A stretch of DNA of 64,000 nt from Anagrus nilaparvatae. Lineage: Eukaryota > Arthropoda > Insecta > Hymenoptera > Mymaridae. Shown here in pieces: positions 1 to 25,000 of this stretch. Under the pieces are notes generated by a model. That model did no database searches. It was not told the DNA's origin and worked only from the letters and a program-made list of their open reading frames with translations. The DNA lies in contig JAKSXM010000238.1 of NCBI GenBank assembly GCA_022575985.1, positions 12,914,001 through 12,978,000 on the forward strand, written 5' to 3'. Within the stretch, counting starts at the first letter, position 1. Every line of letters begins with the position of its first letter. Position numbers and translations under genes: made by a program.

Positions 1-1917
1 AGAGTTAAAAGAAACAGGGCTAACCTGATACAAAACACTTGTAATTACTTGAATGGAGACATTCAATAAACTCAATCTCAATAACCACAAACACTTTTAA
101 GTCAAAGTCAAGGTCAAAACTCCGGAAATATTAATAATGACACCACCAAAAACAATTTCTAAAAATTCCAGAACAAATTATACGATTTGTACTGGGCGTT
201 TAGAAACCTACCTTAAATTCTCTAGTTTGACTTAAAAACTACTTGTTCAATTAAATTTCAATCATTGCAAACGTTACCAATAAAATAACGATTTATCATT
301 GTGTACTATTTTTTAAAATATACGTAAGGTTAAAACTCTTTTGTTTATTATTCCTAATTAATTATTAAAAAAATAAAGGTATAACTTATAATTTTTTTTT
401 TTCTAAATAACAAACACAGTTCGTTACGTTCTGCTAATTTTTTTAATCTTTATTGTTTATTTATTTTTTCAATGTTTTTTACTTACACATTTTTTTTTTA
501 ATTACATAAATAGACATTTTTTTTGTTATTTGTAGGTAGGTTAACATTTTTTTACGTAATTAATCATTTTTATAGGGCACTTAAAAAGTCATAATTTTTC
601 AATTTGAGTTTCAGTGAATTTGTTCGAATACACTTTTTTTAGTTATTGATCGAAAATTTTCAATATTTCATACACATTTATCTCCGGAGATTTGTTTTAT
701 TAACAAAAATTAAAAATCGTTTTTTTTCCCTCGTATTTATCCGATTACTCTGCTATTGATTAAAAAATATGTACGTGTGTGTATAAAAAACAATTAAATA
801 GTGAAATGAGAAAAAAATATTAAAAAATTTAATTCAACTTTGAATAATTAGTTAAAAAAATTGAAAATAAAAATTGATTTTAATGAAATGTAAATTTTCG
901 AATGACCGAATCTTTTAAATTTCTCACATTCTATTAAACTTTGTGCCTTAATTATTTCCAATTACTTCTTCCATACACGTGAGATAAAATAATTTTTTAT
1001 TTATGAATTTAAAAGCTTAATTAAAATTAATATTTTTTTTATTGTAAAAATTTTTTTATTGCAAGTTTTGTACTTTTTTTTAAAACTTTTTTAACGATCC
1101 AACTTTTTCCAGTAATTTATCTGTATACTAAAATTTAGACGTTTTTAATGAAATAAAAAAACTCACTGGGGTTTAATCTAGTTCCCAGTGGAAAATAAAG
1201 GTTGGACTTGTGTAATTTATCACTTTAAAAATGGTTTGGTAAGTAAGGAGTTTAGGACACAGATGCAAAGTGCATGGTCTATTAAGCTAAGTGCATATCA
1301 GGATGGACCTTTGACTGTCGTTTTTGTAATAATCATTTTTAATAATATTTTTCTACCATTTATTCTCTAGAGCCCACGTTTCTCTACAAGCCAAATAATT
1401 TTGATAATTAAAGTAAACAAAACATGCATTAATTTCTATTGAACCTTTCTACTATTCATTCAAATGTAATTAAAGCCTTTGAGTTCCACCAACCTATTAA
1501 ACTTAAACAATCACTGACTATTTCAAAAAGCCCTTGATATTCCATTAAGGAAATGAATAATATTAATTAGGAAAAATTGGGAAAAATTTTATATTTAAAA
1601 TAATAAATCAGTCTATGTCTATGAAAATACATATTTTTGATTAATTCTATTGAATAAAAGGTAAGTTTTTAATTACTTTGTCAAATATCAAGTTTTATAA
1701 TCAGAAAATTTGATCATATCACTGCAAACACAAAAGGAAGCATATACAGAGAACCAATGGCCTCCAGGCTTGGAAGGACGGTTATAGAAATACGATAATT
1801 TATATGTGAGAGCATTTTTTTTGCTCATTCGTGTTTTTAAAAATATTTTTATAAAAAATATTTTTAGTACTGGAACTGTGGCATCGTCTTTAAAATTTAC
1901 TTTTTATTGGTTAACAA
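1..1917. other. Gs-alpha intron 4, left part
   Basis: A/T-rich, with stops in all frames apart from chance frames. No exon, element or RNA recognised. The intron runs off the left edge. Confidence 0.6.
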
Positions 1918-2285
1918 CACTGTAAAAAGTAACTTTCTTATATTAACAAAAAAATTAGAACATTTTCGAAAAATTGGTAAATTTTCAAAAAAATTTGTAA
2001 ATATTCGAAAAAAATCGTATATTTAAATTTTTTTAATTTAATTTAAAATTGATAATTTACCATTTTTTTCCGAAAATTTCCGAAAAATAGTTGTCAATTT
2101 ACAATTTCATTTACAAGATTTACAAAATCACAAAAAAATCGAGAATACTCGAATTTTTCGATAATATACTAAATTTAGTAAATTTACGATTTTTATCGAA
2201 TATTTACAAAATTTTTTGAAAATTCACTAATTTTTCGAAAAAATTCTATTTTTTTGTAAATCTAAGAAAGTTACTTTTTACAGTG
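1918..2285. mobile_element. A/T-rich MITE with 23-bp perfect terminal repeats
   Basis: Terminal inverted repeats at 1918-1940 and 2263-2285, beginning CACTGTAAAAAGTAACTTTC, are perfect over 23 bp. The interior is an imperfect palindrome of CGAAAAAT-like motifs. No convincing target duplication is seen. The CACTG start recalls hAT or Transib ends, but the superfamily is not settled. Confidence 0.7.
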
Positions 2286-5200
2286 AAGTAGTACAAGTCA
2301 CTTATTCGTTCGACTAAATGGATTTTAGGGTTCAAAAATCTCTTATAATTGATTTTGCTTATGAACTTTTCTAGTTTTTCTGGAGCATTTGTGAACTTTC
2401 AATATAAGCTTGCAACATAATCTCAGAGCCTAAATAAAAAAGAATACAAAATATTTTATTCTTAGAATAAATCGCTAAAATTTATTTTTAGCCATTAAAT
2501 AATCATTTATCTTACATAAATATTTTCCTCAATAAATCTAAATGAATAAATTACAAATACAATTTTTAATAATAAAATTCTAATTAAAACTGACTCAAAG
2601 AAAATAATTTCATTCAATTGAAAAATTATTACGATTTAAATTGATTGAATTCCAAGTAAAAAATAATTATCAATCAATATCATGTAATATTTAAAAAAAA
2701 AATTATATATGAGCATACTTTAAGTGAATATTAAATAATTTTATGGATACATAAACTTTTACTTTATAAACCGCCTCTATTGAATAATGAAATAATATTA
2801 TTTCCTTAGGGCACATAATAATAATAACAATAATATGGAAAATCTAACATTATTAAAACAAGGAAAGATAATTAAACTACACGTATAAGTACGTTTACTT
2901 ATTTTACTAATACATGCATATTCTCTATTTGCACGTTTCTCTCTTGATTATTGTTATATTAAATTATATTTAAGTTGTAATCTTAAAGCAAAGTTTTTAA
3001 CTTTAAATTTTACTTTTTTATTGTTGTGTATGTAAACAGTTTGTTTTAAATTTAAGTTTTAATTAAAATTATTTTTTATTGCATGTTTAGATTAGTTTAG
3101 TAAACTAGATGTTTAATTTATCAAATTTTGTGCAAAATATTGCTTGGATGATACTGGTGTGGTAATTATTTTAAAAATATAAGAATTCTGAGACTTTTTT
3201 TTAAATAGTAAATCTAATTAAAGTTGGTGTAATTGTGTTGATGGTGCTTAAAGTCGTTTTCCTAGCAGATATTAGGATTCAATTTTTATCTTGAACTGAA
3301 TTATAGTTTAATTTACTTTTCATTAATTACAAAATTTTCTACATGGCAATAAACTTTATTGGAAAACTTCATTTTTTGAATCCTCATAAAGCTGAAGCAA
3401 TGTATCAATCTTTAGTCAGACGTTTAGCCAATCAGAAAAATTTTTTTCAGGCGAATTGCCTACTGAATAAAGACTTTTCCAGTAGGTTTAGGTTATCAAA
3501 TGTTTATCAATGATATTTCTATAATTTAAAAAATGTATTATAACCTTCAAGCCACTAAAATTAATTACAGAACTCTAATTTAGAAGTCTATTTAATGGAA
3601 CACGTATTTTTAGGCAGAATCCCTCAGTAGTACCAAGTTTTCAGTGGGTTCAGATGGATTATTTGTACAATTGTTTAACCAATTTGCTCGAAAAATCAAA
3701 TGAGTTAAACTATTATAATGGATTGCTATTAAATTACTGTTGCTTAGGTATTGATTTTACACCTATCGATGATAATTCTTATAATTGATAGATGTTAAAA
3801 TTATCATCTGGAAAATAAGATATTTGGACTAGAAAACATGTTCTAAAAAGGAAATTTTAATATCAGAGATAAATTTATCAGATAATTTGCAAATCAAAGT
3901 TTTAATTGATTATATTGATTTGTGTCTATTTACATAGGATCATAGCTGATATAGAAATTTCCCCAATTAACCTAACTTTATGAGCTGATAATTAACTTGT
4001 TGATATTTTTAAAATAATTATCACTCTAATATATCATCCATTAAATTCCTAAACATGCAAACATTTAATACAAAAACAAACAAAAACCCCATTTTTTTAA
4101 TATGAAAAAATTCTGTTTTTATTCTACACAAGTATTCGTATATACAAAATATACACATAAATATCAACTACTATAACTTCAAATAAAAAAAATGTTACAA
4201 TAGTATACACACATACACATAACCGGAAGTTGTATTTTTTTAAATAATATATACAAACACAGCATATATATGAAGTTAAATTAATTTCCTGATCACTTCT
4301 TTTTCAGTATATATGTATATTATTAAAGTTACTTAAGAATTTAATACTTAAATAAATGAGAAGATGAGTATCAATGATTCAAAAGATAATATCAGTGTTA
4401 ACTAACTTTATGTAATGATAATAATTATTTTTTGTTTACATAATAATAATTATTATTTATTATAAATTGACATACTTTTTTTTTAATTTTTATATAAATT
4501 GATTTTATTCTATATTTATATTATCATAATATGCTTGATAATTATCATTATCATGCATTCATTGTATTTTTTATTACGTAAAATAATGATAATATTATCA
4601 TAAGAATTTTGATGAACGTTAATTTTTATTAATAAATTTAAAAAGAAGTTAGAATTAGTATTATCAATGCATGATATTTTATTGATTTAAAAAAAAATTG
4701 AGTTTATTACGTAATGATAATGAATAGTATGTAATCTTTTTATAAAATAGAAACTAAGTATTTTATTTTTAAATTATATATTCAGTAATATTTAATGATC
4801 ATATTGATTGATGAGGTATCACGATATATCATTAGTGTTTTTTTTATTTATATTTGTTGATATAAAGAGTCTGCAGAAAATGATAATTAATTGAGTATTG
4901 AAATTTTTGATGGAAAATTGTTTTATTAAGAGAAATTTTCATGTTAGACTTAAATTTTAAATTTTAATAGTCTTATCAATATCATCGTGTATTATCAGAT
5001 ACCGATGATTATCTGCAATAGTGTTTTTAAAGATAATTACAAGCTGGAAAATGAATTTGCGTAGCCTAAAAATATGTTTTAAAAGAAAAGTTTCCAGGTG
5101 GAATTCAATCCCTCGTGTTGATTTGCTTATCAATATAGAGAAATCAATAATGAATTGCTAATTGATACATGGGATCCCATGTAATAATACTTTTTTTTTA

Positions 5201-5337
5201 TAACAATTATATAAATTTATTTTGTATATTTTTATTTTTTAAGTACCAATTTTTTTATTAACTTCTTTAAGCGCATTATCATATACTAGCGTCAATATGT
5301 CTACACTTATTAATAGCAGTTTTAATTAAGTGAAAAA
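2286..5337. other. Gs-alpha intron 4, central part
   Basis: Plain A/T-rich sequence. Many TTATCA/TGATAA motifs at 4380-5010, but no ordered repeat or exon seen. Confidence 0.55.
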
Positions 5338-5598
5338 TTAACAAGTCTAGCATGTAATTTTAATTTAGTTTTTAAAATTTTTGCCTCAGGCATTTCTAGG
5401 AACGGTATAACCTAACCGTATTTTTTTCTGGGACCATTAAAACAAAATTATCCTAACCTTATCTAACCTAATCAGTAAATTTAGCGAATTCAATAATTTA
5501 ACAAGTCTAGCATGTAATTTTAATTTAGTTTTTAAAATTTTTGCCTAAAGCATTTCTAGGAACGGTATAACCTAACCGTATTTTTTTCTGGGACCATT
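5338..5598. repeat. 101-bp direct duplication, 160-bp spacing
   Basis: 5338-5438 and 5498-5598 are the same sequence apart from about two changes (CCTCAGG against CCTAAAG). Both contain AACGGTATAACCTAACCG. The 59 bp between them includes CCTAACCTTATCTAACCT. A local tandem duplication of unknown origin. Confidence 0.8.
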
Positions 5599-6933
5599 TT
5601 TATAAATTTTAGGTTAAGTGGAAGAAAGAATACCGGAAAAGTGACAAAGAAACGTTCAGAAGTAGGATGTTTATATTGAAAACAATAAAACTTTTTTACT
5701 AATATTGAATGTGTCGATTTTTGCTTTTTTTGAAAATTTTTCAACTTTGACCGGCCATACTGATTATACAAATATATGAATCAAAAATCTGACCTGAAAC
5801 TTGAAAAAGTCATTTTTTCATGCGATTTTCAAATCGACACGTAATTAGCTGCTTCGGACTTAATGAGTTAATTATTATTTAATTAAGTTTCACTCACTTT
5901 TAATTTAAAGGAGAACAATATATTAATTCATAAATTTGTACTCATTGGAACTCTTTAAGGAGCAGCTCAAAGAGCAGAGAAAATTTCTTTATTTCCTAAA
6001 AAAACAACGACAACAAAGAATGTACTAATCAGGGCACTAATCGTAGGTACTAATTTCTGTTCCATTCGAACATCACAAATAGGAAAATAATATTGGTATA
6101 AAATACAATTTAAAAAAAAATATTATTCACTAAAAGGAAAAGCAATTTTATTATTCAAGTACTGCACATGATTAAATTCATTAAGCATAATTATGGCATT
6201 ATAAATATTCATATTCTTTAAAATCATTTGTATATGAATATCTATTTCAAGAGAATAAAATAATTCGCATAATTTTATCGTTTATATATGGATGAAAATC
6301 AGGATTATTCGATTATTTTCAAAATATTTTATATTAAGTATATATTAAAACTGATGATTCATCCTCAATTTTTCATCAAATCATAAAATTTAAAAGAATT
6401 CTTGTATAATAACTGCCCAAAAATTTAAGTAACCTTATTAGTTTGGAATTTGTTCTTAGGGTTTTTAGGCCTCCTTCAAATTTCTTTTACTAGGACTCTA
6501 CTCTTTTTTGGAAAAACCCACCTCCCAAAACTATAATCCCATTTTCAAGATTCCAAATCTTTCTTAAAAAACCAATCCAAGATCATTAAAATTTCTACCC
6601 ATATACATTAAAATATTAAAGTTATATTAATACCAATAATATAAAACACAGCATCAAGAACAAATCTAACATATATATAAATTTCAAACAAATAATAATA
6701 ATAACCACAAATACCACGAAATAATTCGACTATAAATGTCCATAGAGTAATATCAGTTATTGATATTGAATATGAGAGAATGAATCTATACTTGACTTTG
6801 TTGTATTGTATTATAATTATATAGACAAGTTAATACATATTGAAAATAATTTCTTTCAATATATATTTTAATTAACTGTATTGTATAAATATCATTTCGA
6901 TTTAAAATATATATTACTATTAAAAAAACTTAC
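5599..6933. other. Gs-alpha intron 4, part next to exon 4
   Basis: Nothing beyond A/T-rich intron; the donor of exon 4 (TCG|GTAAGT) is at its border. Confidence 0.55.
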
Positions 6934-18728
<11,795 letters not shown>

Positions 18729-18826
18729 GACCAAAATTAAAACTTTTATTTTTTTAAAAAAAAGCGCCTTTTTTATATTTGGACGCTTCTTTGCTTTATT
18801 TTCTAGTTTTTTTTTTATTATATTTT

Positions 18827-18898
18827 TCACAATATCACCCTGGAGAGTCTCACGTAGACTCCAACCGCGTTCTGCACCATTTTATCTGATAAATTCAT
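18827..18898 (-). CDS. Upstream ORF in the Gs-alpha leader (23 codons)
   Basis: A short ORF on the minus strand starts with ATG directly after a 3' splice site (TTTACAG|ATG) and ends in TGA 98 nt before the Gs-alpha ATG. A second in-frame ATG at 18880 would give the 17-residue peptide [17 protein letters not shown]. The stretch is clearly GC-richer than the surrounding leader, which is nearly pure A/T, suggesting that the sequence is under constraint. Inference: a translation-regulating upstream ORF, possibly with a conserved peptide. I do not recognise the peptide from a known family. Confidence 0.5.
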   Translation of the reverse strand: MNLSDKMVQNAVGVYVRLSRVIL

Positions 18899-19803
18899 CT
18901 GTAAATATAAATTAAACTGTGTTTTATATACAAAAAACTTTAATTAATTGATAGTTTATTGCATGGCTAATTTTACCTTGTAAAAAAAATTTTTTTTCCA
19001 TTTAACTACAAATATTAATCAAATTATGTCTTAAAAATTACCTTCACAATAAATGCCAAAAAAATATTCGGATTTCCCATTTTTTATAAAAAAAAATTTG
19101 CTATTATGACTAACAAAAACAATAATAGAAATATAAAACAGCCGAAAAAAAAAAAATTATGTATTTAGAGGACAATAAAAAAAAAAAGAGAGAGAGAAAG
19201 AGAGAAGGGGTACAACACGTGCACGCAATTGAATGATTATTATTACATGTTAAAGTAAAAATTCTTTTGTTTTTAATGTTTGTATTATTGGTCAAAATGT
19301 CTATGCGTGTGTATTTTTGTTTGTACGATAATATACACTGCGGCTTTTCCTGAATGGCGTAAGAATTATTATTATTGTTATTTTATTTTTATACCTATAC
19401 ATATTTTTTAATATTAATTATTTTTATTATAATTTTTTTTTTCTGATGACGTTTGTTTTCTTTTTTGATATTAAAAAAAATTTTTTCAAAAAAATAAATA
19501 ATAAATTTAAAATAAAAAAAACCGACGTAAGTGTGTGTATTTATTTTTATATTGACGATATTCATCATCATAAGTTTTATTTTAATTAAAGTATACACTA
19601 CTTGAGTGACAAATTTTTAAATATTAAATTTTTGTTGAGGTTTTTTTTTAATTTGCAAAAAAGAGAGTAGGTATATAAATGTGTTTTTTCGTTACATAAT
19701 CTTATCATAACACCATTTTTTTTTTTTTTTTTATATTAATTAAAAAAAAAAAAAAAAAAAGTTTTATCGAAAATATTAATACACACCCTTTCGGGTACTT
19801 TAC

Positions 19804-21010
19804 CGAAGACGAAGGGGTAAGTAACATAATACGCGCAGTCTCGTTAAAAAACACTCTCTTTCTCTCTCTCTTTTATATTTTGTGTTCAGTTCATCAATTT
19901 TTATATTCTTCAAAAAAAAAGAAACTCAAAAAATAAACTATATCTTTTCTTTATTATCAGTTAAAAAATTTTTATTTATTTATTTATGTATACTACTATA
20001 AATATACTTGAGAATTGTATACAACTAGTATAAACAGTATTTTTGTTTGAATAAAAAAATAACATGCAATAAATTTGATAAGAAGAATATTTTTATTTTT
20101 TCAAGAAGAAATAAAAAAACTTACTAAAGAATCTTCGTGGAAATTCTTAATAATAAGTTTTCATGTATTATTTGATATTTTATATACAATTTACTTATTC
20201 CTTCATCAGCCAACATTATCGTCTGCTATATACACGATTATAAAAAAGCGGCGAATTGCGCGCGCGCGCTCCAATTTTTTATCTTTCTTCTTTAAAAACT
20301 CCACCTATCTCTGTTTTTCGTATACTTTATTTTTTTTTTATTTCTAATTTATAATCAAAAAAAAAAAAAAAAAGAAAAGAAAAAAAAAAAATTTATTTAT
20401 ATTTTATATTCATTTAAGTAACTTCTTGTATTTTAATGTATTCAAAATAATAAATTTTTTGGTTGTTTGTCAATTATTATTATTGTCGATGAAGTATACT
20501 TTATTGATATTTTTTTTATTATTTTTTTTTCTAGAGTACGATGATGATGATTATTAGTTGTATATGCTCTAGGAGTCGAGAAAACACGCTTCGATCACGC
20601 GTACATGCACTCTTAACACACACTTTTATTCTGTCACTTTTTTTTAATTATTATTTTTCACCTGTATTATTAAAACACTCTCACTGATAACAAATTATAT
20701 ATATTTTATATGGTTTTATTTAAACAAGTTTTATGATAATTAACTTATTTAATATTCTATAATTAATGCGAAAATAAACACTTTTAACACTCACGTTCAC
20801 GCACATTAAATTTTTGATTTATTTAAAAATTATTTTTACAAGTATTATGGAAGAAAAAGTTGTATAAAAGCAATTGATAACAGAATTTAAAAGCACCGAT
20901 CACTCGCCCCTTCGATGAGCGACTGCCGTGCTTTAGTTTAATTTTCCTTGCTACCTCACTCTCTCGTATATCTTTCGCGCACACAGCACATGCGAATCAC
21001 ACGATTTATC
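19804..21010 (-). promoter_or_regulatory. Putative Gs-alpha promoter and non-coding leader region
   Basis: Two GC-richer islands lie upstream of Gs-alpha. One (about 19804-19860) reads on the minus strand as a possible leader exon ending TTCG|GTAAAG, which could splice to the acceptor at 18899-18900. The other (about 20880-21010) contains GAGAG motifs and a CAGTCG initiator-like motif on the minus strand. Between them lie mostly A/T runs plus a GC alternating tract at 20258-20270. The exact start site cannot be set from sequence alone. Part of this island could also serve the downstream side of the C/EBP-gamma gene, whose coding end is at 21993. Confidence 0.4.
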
Positions 21011-21992
21011 TTTGTATTTGTAAGATATTAACGATTAAAGCGCCTCTATTATTTTATAGATTTTTATGATTTTTTATAAAATTTTTTTATTCGGAACACA
21101 TAAAAAACAATTAAGTTTAATATATTTGATTAAAAAATCAAGTTTTTCAAATACTATACCTAATCTGTACAAACAATATTTTATGTAATGCAATACTGTA
21201 ATTTCAAATTTCCCAGAAATTACAGAACAGTTACGAAATGCAATTAACTTTAACATTGAATAAAATCGTGTATTGAATTAATAAATTTTCATTAAGTATT
21301 TTTTATCAAAAAAATTAAAAATTGTAAAAAAAACTTAATATTTTTAATAATTCATATTTTAACCGCCATAAAATTAATAACCTGCGCTTAAAAGCGATAT
21401 CACCGCGCCCACAATTTACATTATCACACTTGCAAAAATTATGTTTTTATTTTTTTTATTTATTGGTATTTAAGGAAGTACAATTGCACATGGAATAAAA
21501 TGTGTTGTAATTAAAAAAAAAAAACAAATTCTTTGATTTCTTAAAAAATATATTTTATAAAAAAAATTAATTTGACATTTTTGACGCTAACTTTTATATA
21601 ACACAGCGCTTAAACTAAATTGTATCCTATAATATGTCTAAAATATTCTTATATTAACATAAATTTATTTAACCTAATAGATAAATATCTTATTGAATAT
21701 ATAAAACATATAAATGTATGTAATAGTTAAAAAATAATACATGTTTTTTATTCCATACTTTACATAAGAATATTAAATATATTTACAAGCATTGTAATAA
21801 CTAGTTTATGTACGAATGCAAAAATAGTAGTTTTATATTAAAAATACATTTTATAAAATTTGATTACAGTATAGATTAGTTAATTAAAAACTAAATAAAG
21901 CTCAATTTTTCATTAAATATTTGACATTCATTCACTTCAGCCATCCAAAACAATCTTTTGCATCAATTGAGGATCAAGGAATGTATTTGTCA

Positions 21993-22481
21993 TTACGATG
22001 GCCTTAAATTACTTTCTGGCTTTGGATCTTCAGCAAGAAGAGCGTTCAGATCTATATCTTGTAAATTTGCTGAATGTTGATTTGATCCTAAAATTTATTT
22101 ATTAATTATTATAAAGAAAATAATAATTACTTTAATACAAATTATTCAAACTTTACCTGCATGAGCCAAAAATAAATCTTTTAAGAATCCTAATTCCTTA
22201 TGAAGCATTTTTATTTTTTCTTCCAACAATTCATTTTCAAGTTTTAATTGATTTACTCTTTCAAGAGTTTGCTGTGTACGTATTTTACTTTTGACTCTAG
22301 ATTTCTTTACAGCCTGAAGTAACAAACAAAATTATTAGTAACAAGTTACGATAAAAACTTTATGATTAATAATACTAACTTGATTATTTCTGTCTCTTCG
22401 TTTTCTGTAATCTTCATTATCATCATCATCGGAATAGCTCTTTCTCTTTTTTCCTGCACTTTCTTTATTTTTAGGAGCCAT
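21993..22481 (-). CDS. Irbp18: C/EBP-gamma-like bZIP transcription factor (Irbp18 type), complete
   Basis: A small nuclear bZIP DNA-binding protein that works as a dimerisation partner of other bZIP factors. The three coding exons 22380-22481, 22157-22313 and 21993-22087 give 117 residues. The ATG sits right after an acceptor (CTTATCAG|ATG), so a non-coding leader exon lies upstream. Residues 1-25 are MAPKNKESAGKKRK plus an acidic stretch. The basic region carries the C/EBP signature NNQAVKKSR (32-40). The zipper has leucines at 57, 64, 71 and 78, and MLHKELGFLKDLFLAHAG closely matches vertebrate CEBPG. A short tail ends LLAEDPKPESNLRPS. There is no activation domain, as in CEBPG, unlike the longer C/EBP proteins. 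Introns are only 64-70 bp, and all sites are canonical. Confidence 0.93.
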
Positions 22482-23470
22482 CTGATAAGAAATGTAAATA
22501 AATTTAAATTATATTATATAGTTCATTGGCGATACTTGAATAAGTAAATATGTTAATCTAAATCCAATTGTAAATAACTTTATTTTAACTTAATGTTTTA
22601 CTTTTTATAACTGAGATGCTAATATTCATTCAGATATATATATTTATTATTAATTATGCAATGCATTATTTAATGCACAAAAGTAAACCAATTTTTAATT
22701 CATTTAAGAAAATTGCATACTACTAATCATTTACAAAACTTTAAACCTTAAAAATATTCAAAGAAACAGATAACTAATAAATAATAACTTAATTGAAGTA
22801 AAAAATTCTTGAATAACATTATTTGTGAAAATTTAGAAAAATAAATGAAACAATTTTACTCACGTGTTTTTTGTCTATACACTTTGATGAATTTCAAATT
22901 TAAGTAAGTACACACATCTAAATGTGCATATGTGTAAGACGTATATATGTACACAGTTTCGTAAAATGAATGACGCAATATATTTATTCAGGAAAATTTC
23001 ATAAATAACCTTATGATATCAACACTTGTTTAGGTATGCAAGCTGTCTGTATAATTTGTGCTCCAAAATTTCATCAACCTTAAACCTTATTAAACCTGAA
23101 GAAATAAATACATAATTAATTAGAGAAAGATGTCGCGATTATCAAGTTCACATTGTGTTTTAAATTTATTTCACTTAGCAAATAAAACGATTACCTTAAA
23201 ATTATTAATGTAAGATTTTTACATTGCTGATAGAGAAATGAAAAAATGAAGCGTAGAATTTTTCTTTAATAAGAATCAAAAAGATTATTTGCTGCTTAAT
23301 TAAAATACTAATTATCTACATGTGATATAGACACGGTAAATGCAAAAATTTTAGCACACACTATTAGCACTATTGCAAACTGCTACTTGTATCGTAAGAT
23401 TGCAACTGCGACCTCGTCAAAGTTTGCCGATAGTTTGCTGTGATAAATGACGTGTTTGTTAGTCGAACTC
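22482..23470 (-). promoter_or_regulatory. Leader intron and putative promoter of the C/EBP-gamma gene
   Basis: A long intron ends at 22482. A plausible donor is AAG|GTAATC near 23194-23195 on the minus strand. Further upstream, 23390-23465 is GC-richer and contains TGACGTG, a CRE/ATF-like bZIP half-site that would suit feedback by bZIP dimers. The start site is inferred, not shown. Confidence 0.35.
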
Positions 23471-23898
23471 AAATGGTATTACAGAATTCTGTAATTACCA
23501 ATATTTTCTAGGGGAAATCTAGGGAAAGTAACTATATTTCTTATATATTATAATTTTGTTTTTTTGAATATTAATATTGTTAATTTTATAATGAAAATAT
23601 GAACAAATTGTTAATGTTTTATTTTCTTTAACTTTTCTAAATTATTAATTTGGATACTTTTCTTCAATCTGTTGTAACATGCAACAATAATAATGATAAT
23701 AAATGCTCAGCATTTATTAGTGGATATTTATTCGTGGATACATTTGGATGGCTTTCCCGATCGTTTTTTGATTTTACTTAGCAATAAAAATTTTTAGGTA
23801 TATATATATTAATCATTTTATTTCTGTTAATAACAATAAAGTGTAAAAAATTTTAGGAAATCAAAACTTATAGCAATCATAAAAATTATGACATATTA

Positions 23899-24259
23899 GG
23901 CCCTCTCTACACCAGCACATAATCATGTTTTATGATAATCATGTTTGTTGGATATTTTTTTCCCAGCTACACTGTACTAAAAACATAACCTCAAAATTAC
24001 ATATTTAAATGATTATAACCCACTAAAAACTTGTTAGTTATATAAATTGTTTATAATTTTTATAATAAATAACTTAATCTACAATTAAAATACCAGTTAA
24101 TTACATTTTATTGTTTAATTTTTATTAAAAATATTTACTAATACTACTAGTGGCGCCTCTTTGTAATAACTTTAATTTCGAATATCCCAGCTACAAAACA
24201 AAATATCTAACAAACATGATTATCATAAAATATAATTATGTTCTGGTGTAGAGAGGGCC
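23899..24259. mobile_element. PIF/Harbinger-like MITE with TTA target duplication
   Basis: 361 bp with inverted ends starting GGCCCTCTCTACACCAG, flanked by TTA on both sides (23896-23898, 24260-24262). A 3-bp TWA duplication and a GG start fit PIF/Harbinger. Similarity between the arms extends about 70 bp inward. The interior is A/T-rich and non-coding. Confidence 0.78.
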
Positions 24260-24523
24260 TTAGCCCATTTAAAAAAAAAAACTTAAGTAAATTTGATGAT
24301 ATAGCAAAAAAATTTTAGTTTTATTTAAATTATAATATTAGACATTTTATCAAGAAAACTAGCAAAAGTACTAGCAATAAAATAAAAATAAAAAAAAACA
24401 TTCATTTATTTAAATATATTTGATAAACTAAGTCTGAAAATTTATATAAATAATTTAAAAAAAAAAAACTTTTAGACTCCATCAAAAGGTAAAAATAAAT
24501 TAAAAGACAAAATAATGGAAACG

Positions 24524-24998
24524 TTCATAAATAGAAATTTTAAAAGATTTTATTATGGCGGTCAGAGAGAGAGAGAACTAGATCTTAAAAATTGCTTGCG
24601 TCCGTAAACAGCTGATGTTCCTGTTTTATCAACAAAAATTTATGCTTGCCGAAATAAATTTAACGTGTCGTATGCTTTACTCTATACTTTTATCACGACG
24701 TACATTCAGTACTGCGTACATTACACATTCATGTGTGGACATTTTTATTCGTTCATCTATTATCATAATGAATCAAGTTATCTACCATTTTTTGTCGATA
24801 AACAAATAATAACCTTTTTTTAATTGAATATTGCTTTTTTTATTAATAACGCGACACGTCCGATGTAGCTCTCGAGCATAATATTTTTGTTGATAAAAAA
24901 GATCATCAGCTGTTTACGGACGTAGACAATTTTTAAGATCTAGCTTCTCTCTCTCTTTGATCGCCATATTAAAATCTTTTAAAATTTCTATTTATGAA
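24524..24998. mobile_element. Hairpin element with ~148-bp arms
   Basis: The left arm (24524-24669) and right arm (24850-24998) are inverted copies that share TTCATAAATAGAAATTTTAA, a GAGAGAGAGA tract, AGATCTTAAAAATTG and CGTCCGTAAACAGCTGATG. The spacer is about 180 bp. The 64-residue frame inside is not a recognisable protein. No clear target duplication; superfamily unknown. Confidence 0.72.
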
Positions 24999-25000
24999 CT

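Noticed and set aside
5401..5480. CCTAACC-like motifs as interstitial telomere repeats
   Set aside because: Only isolated partial matches to the insect TTAGG repeat, with no run of perfect units.
19110..19598. Short minus-strand frames upstream of Gs-alpha
   Set aside because: Made of A/T homopolymers that translate to Lys/Phe/Ile runs; chance frames.
24615..24809. 64-codon frame inside the hairpin element
   Set aside because: Lies across one inverted arm and the spacer; no protein resemblance.
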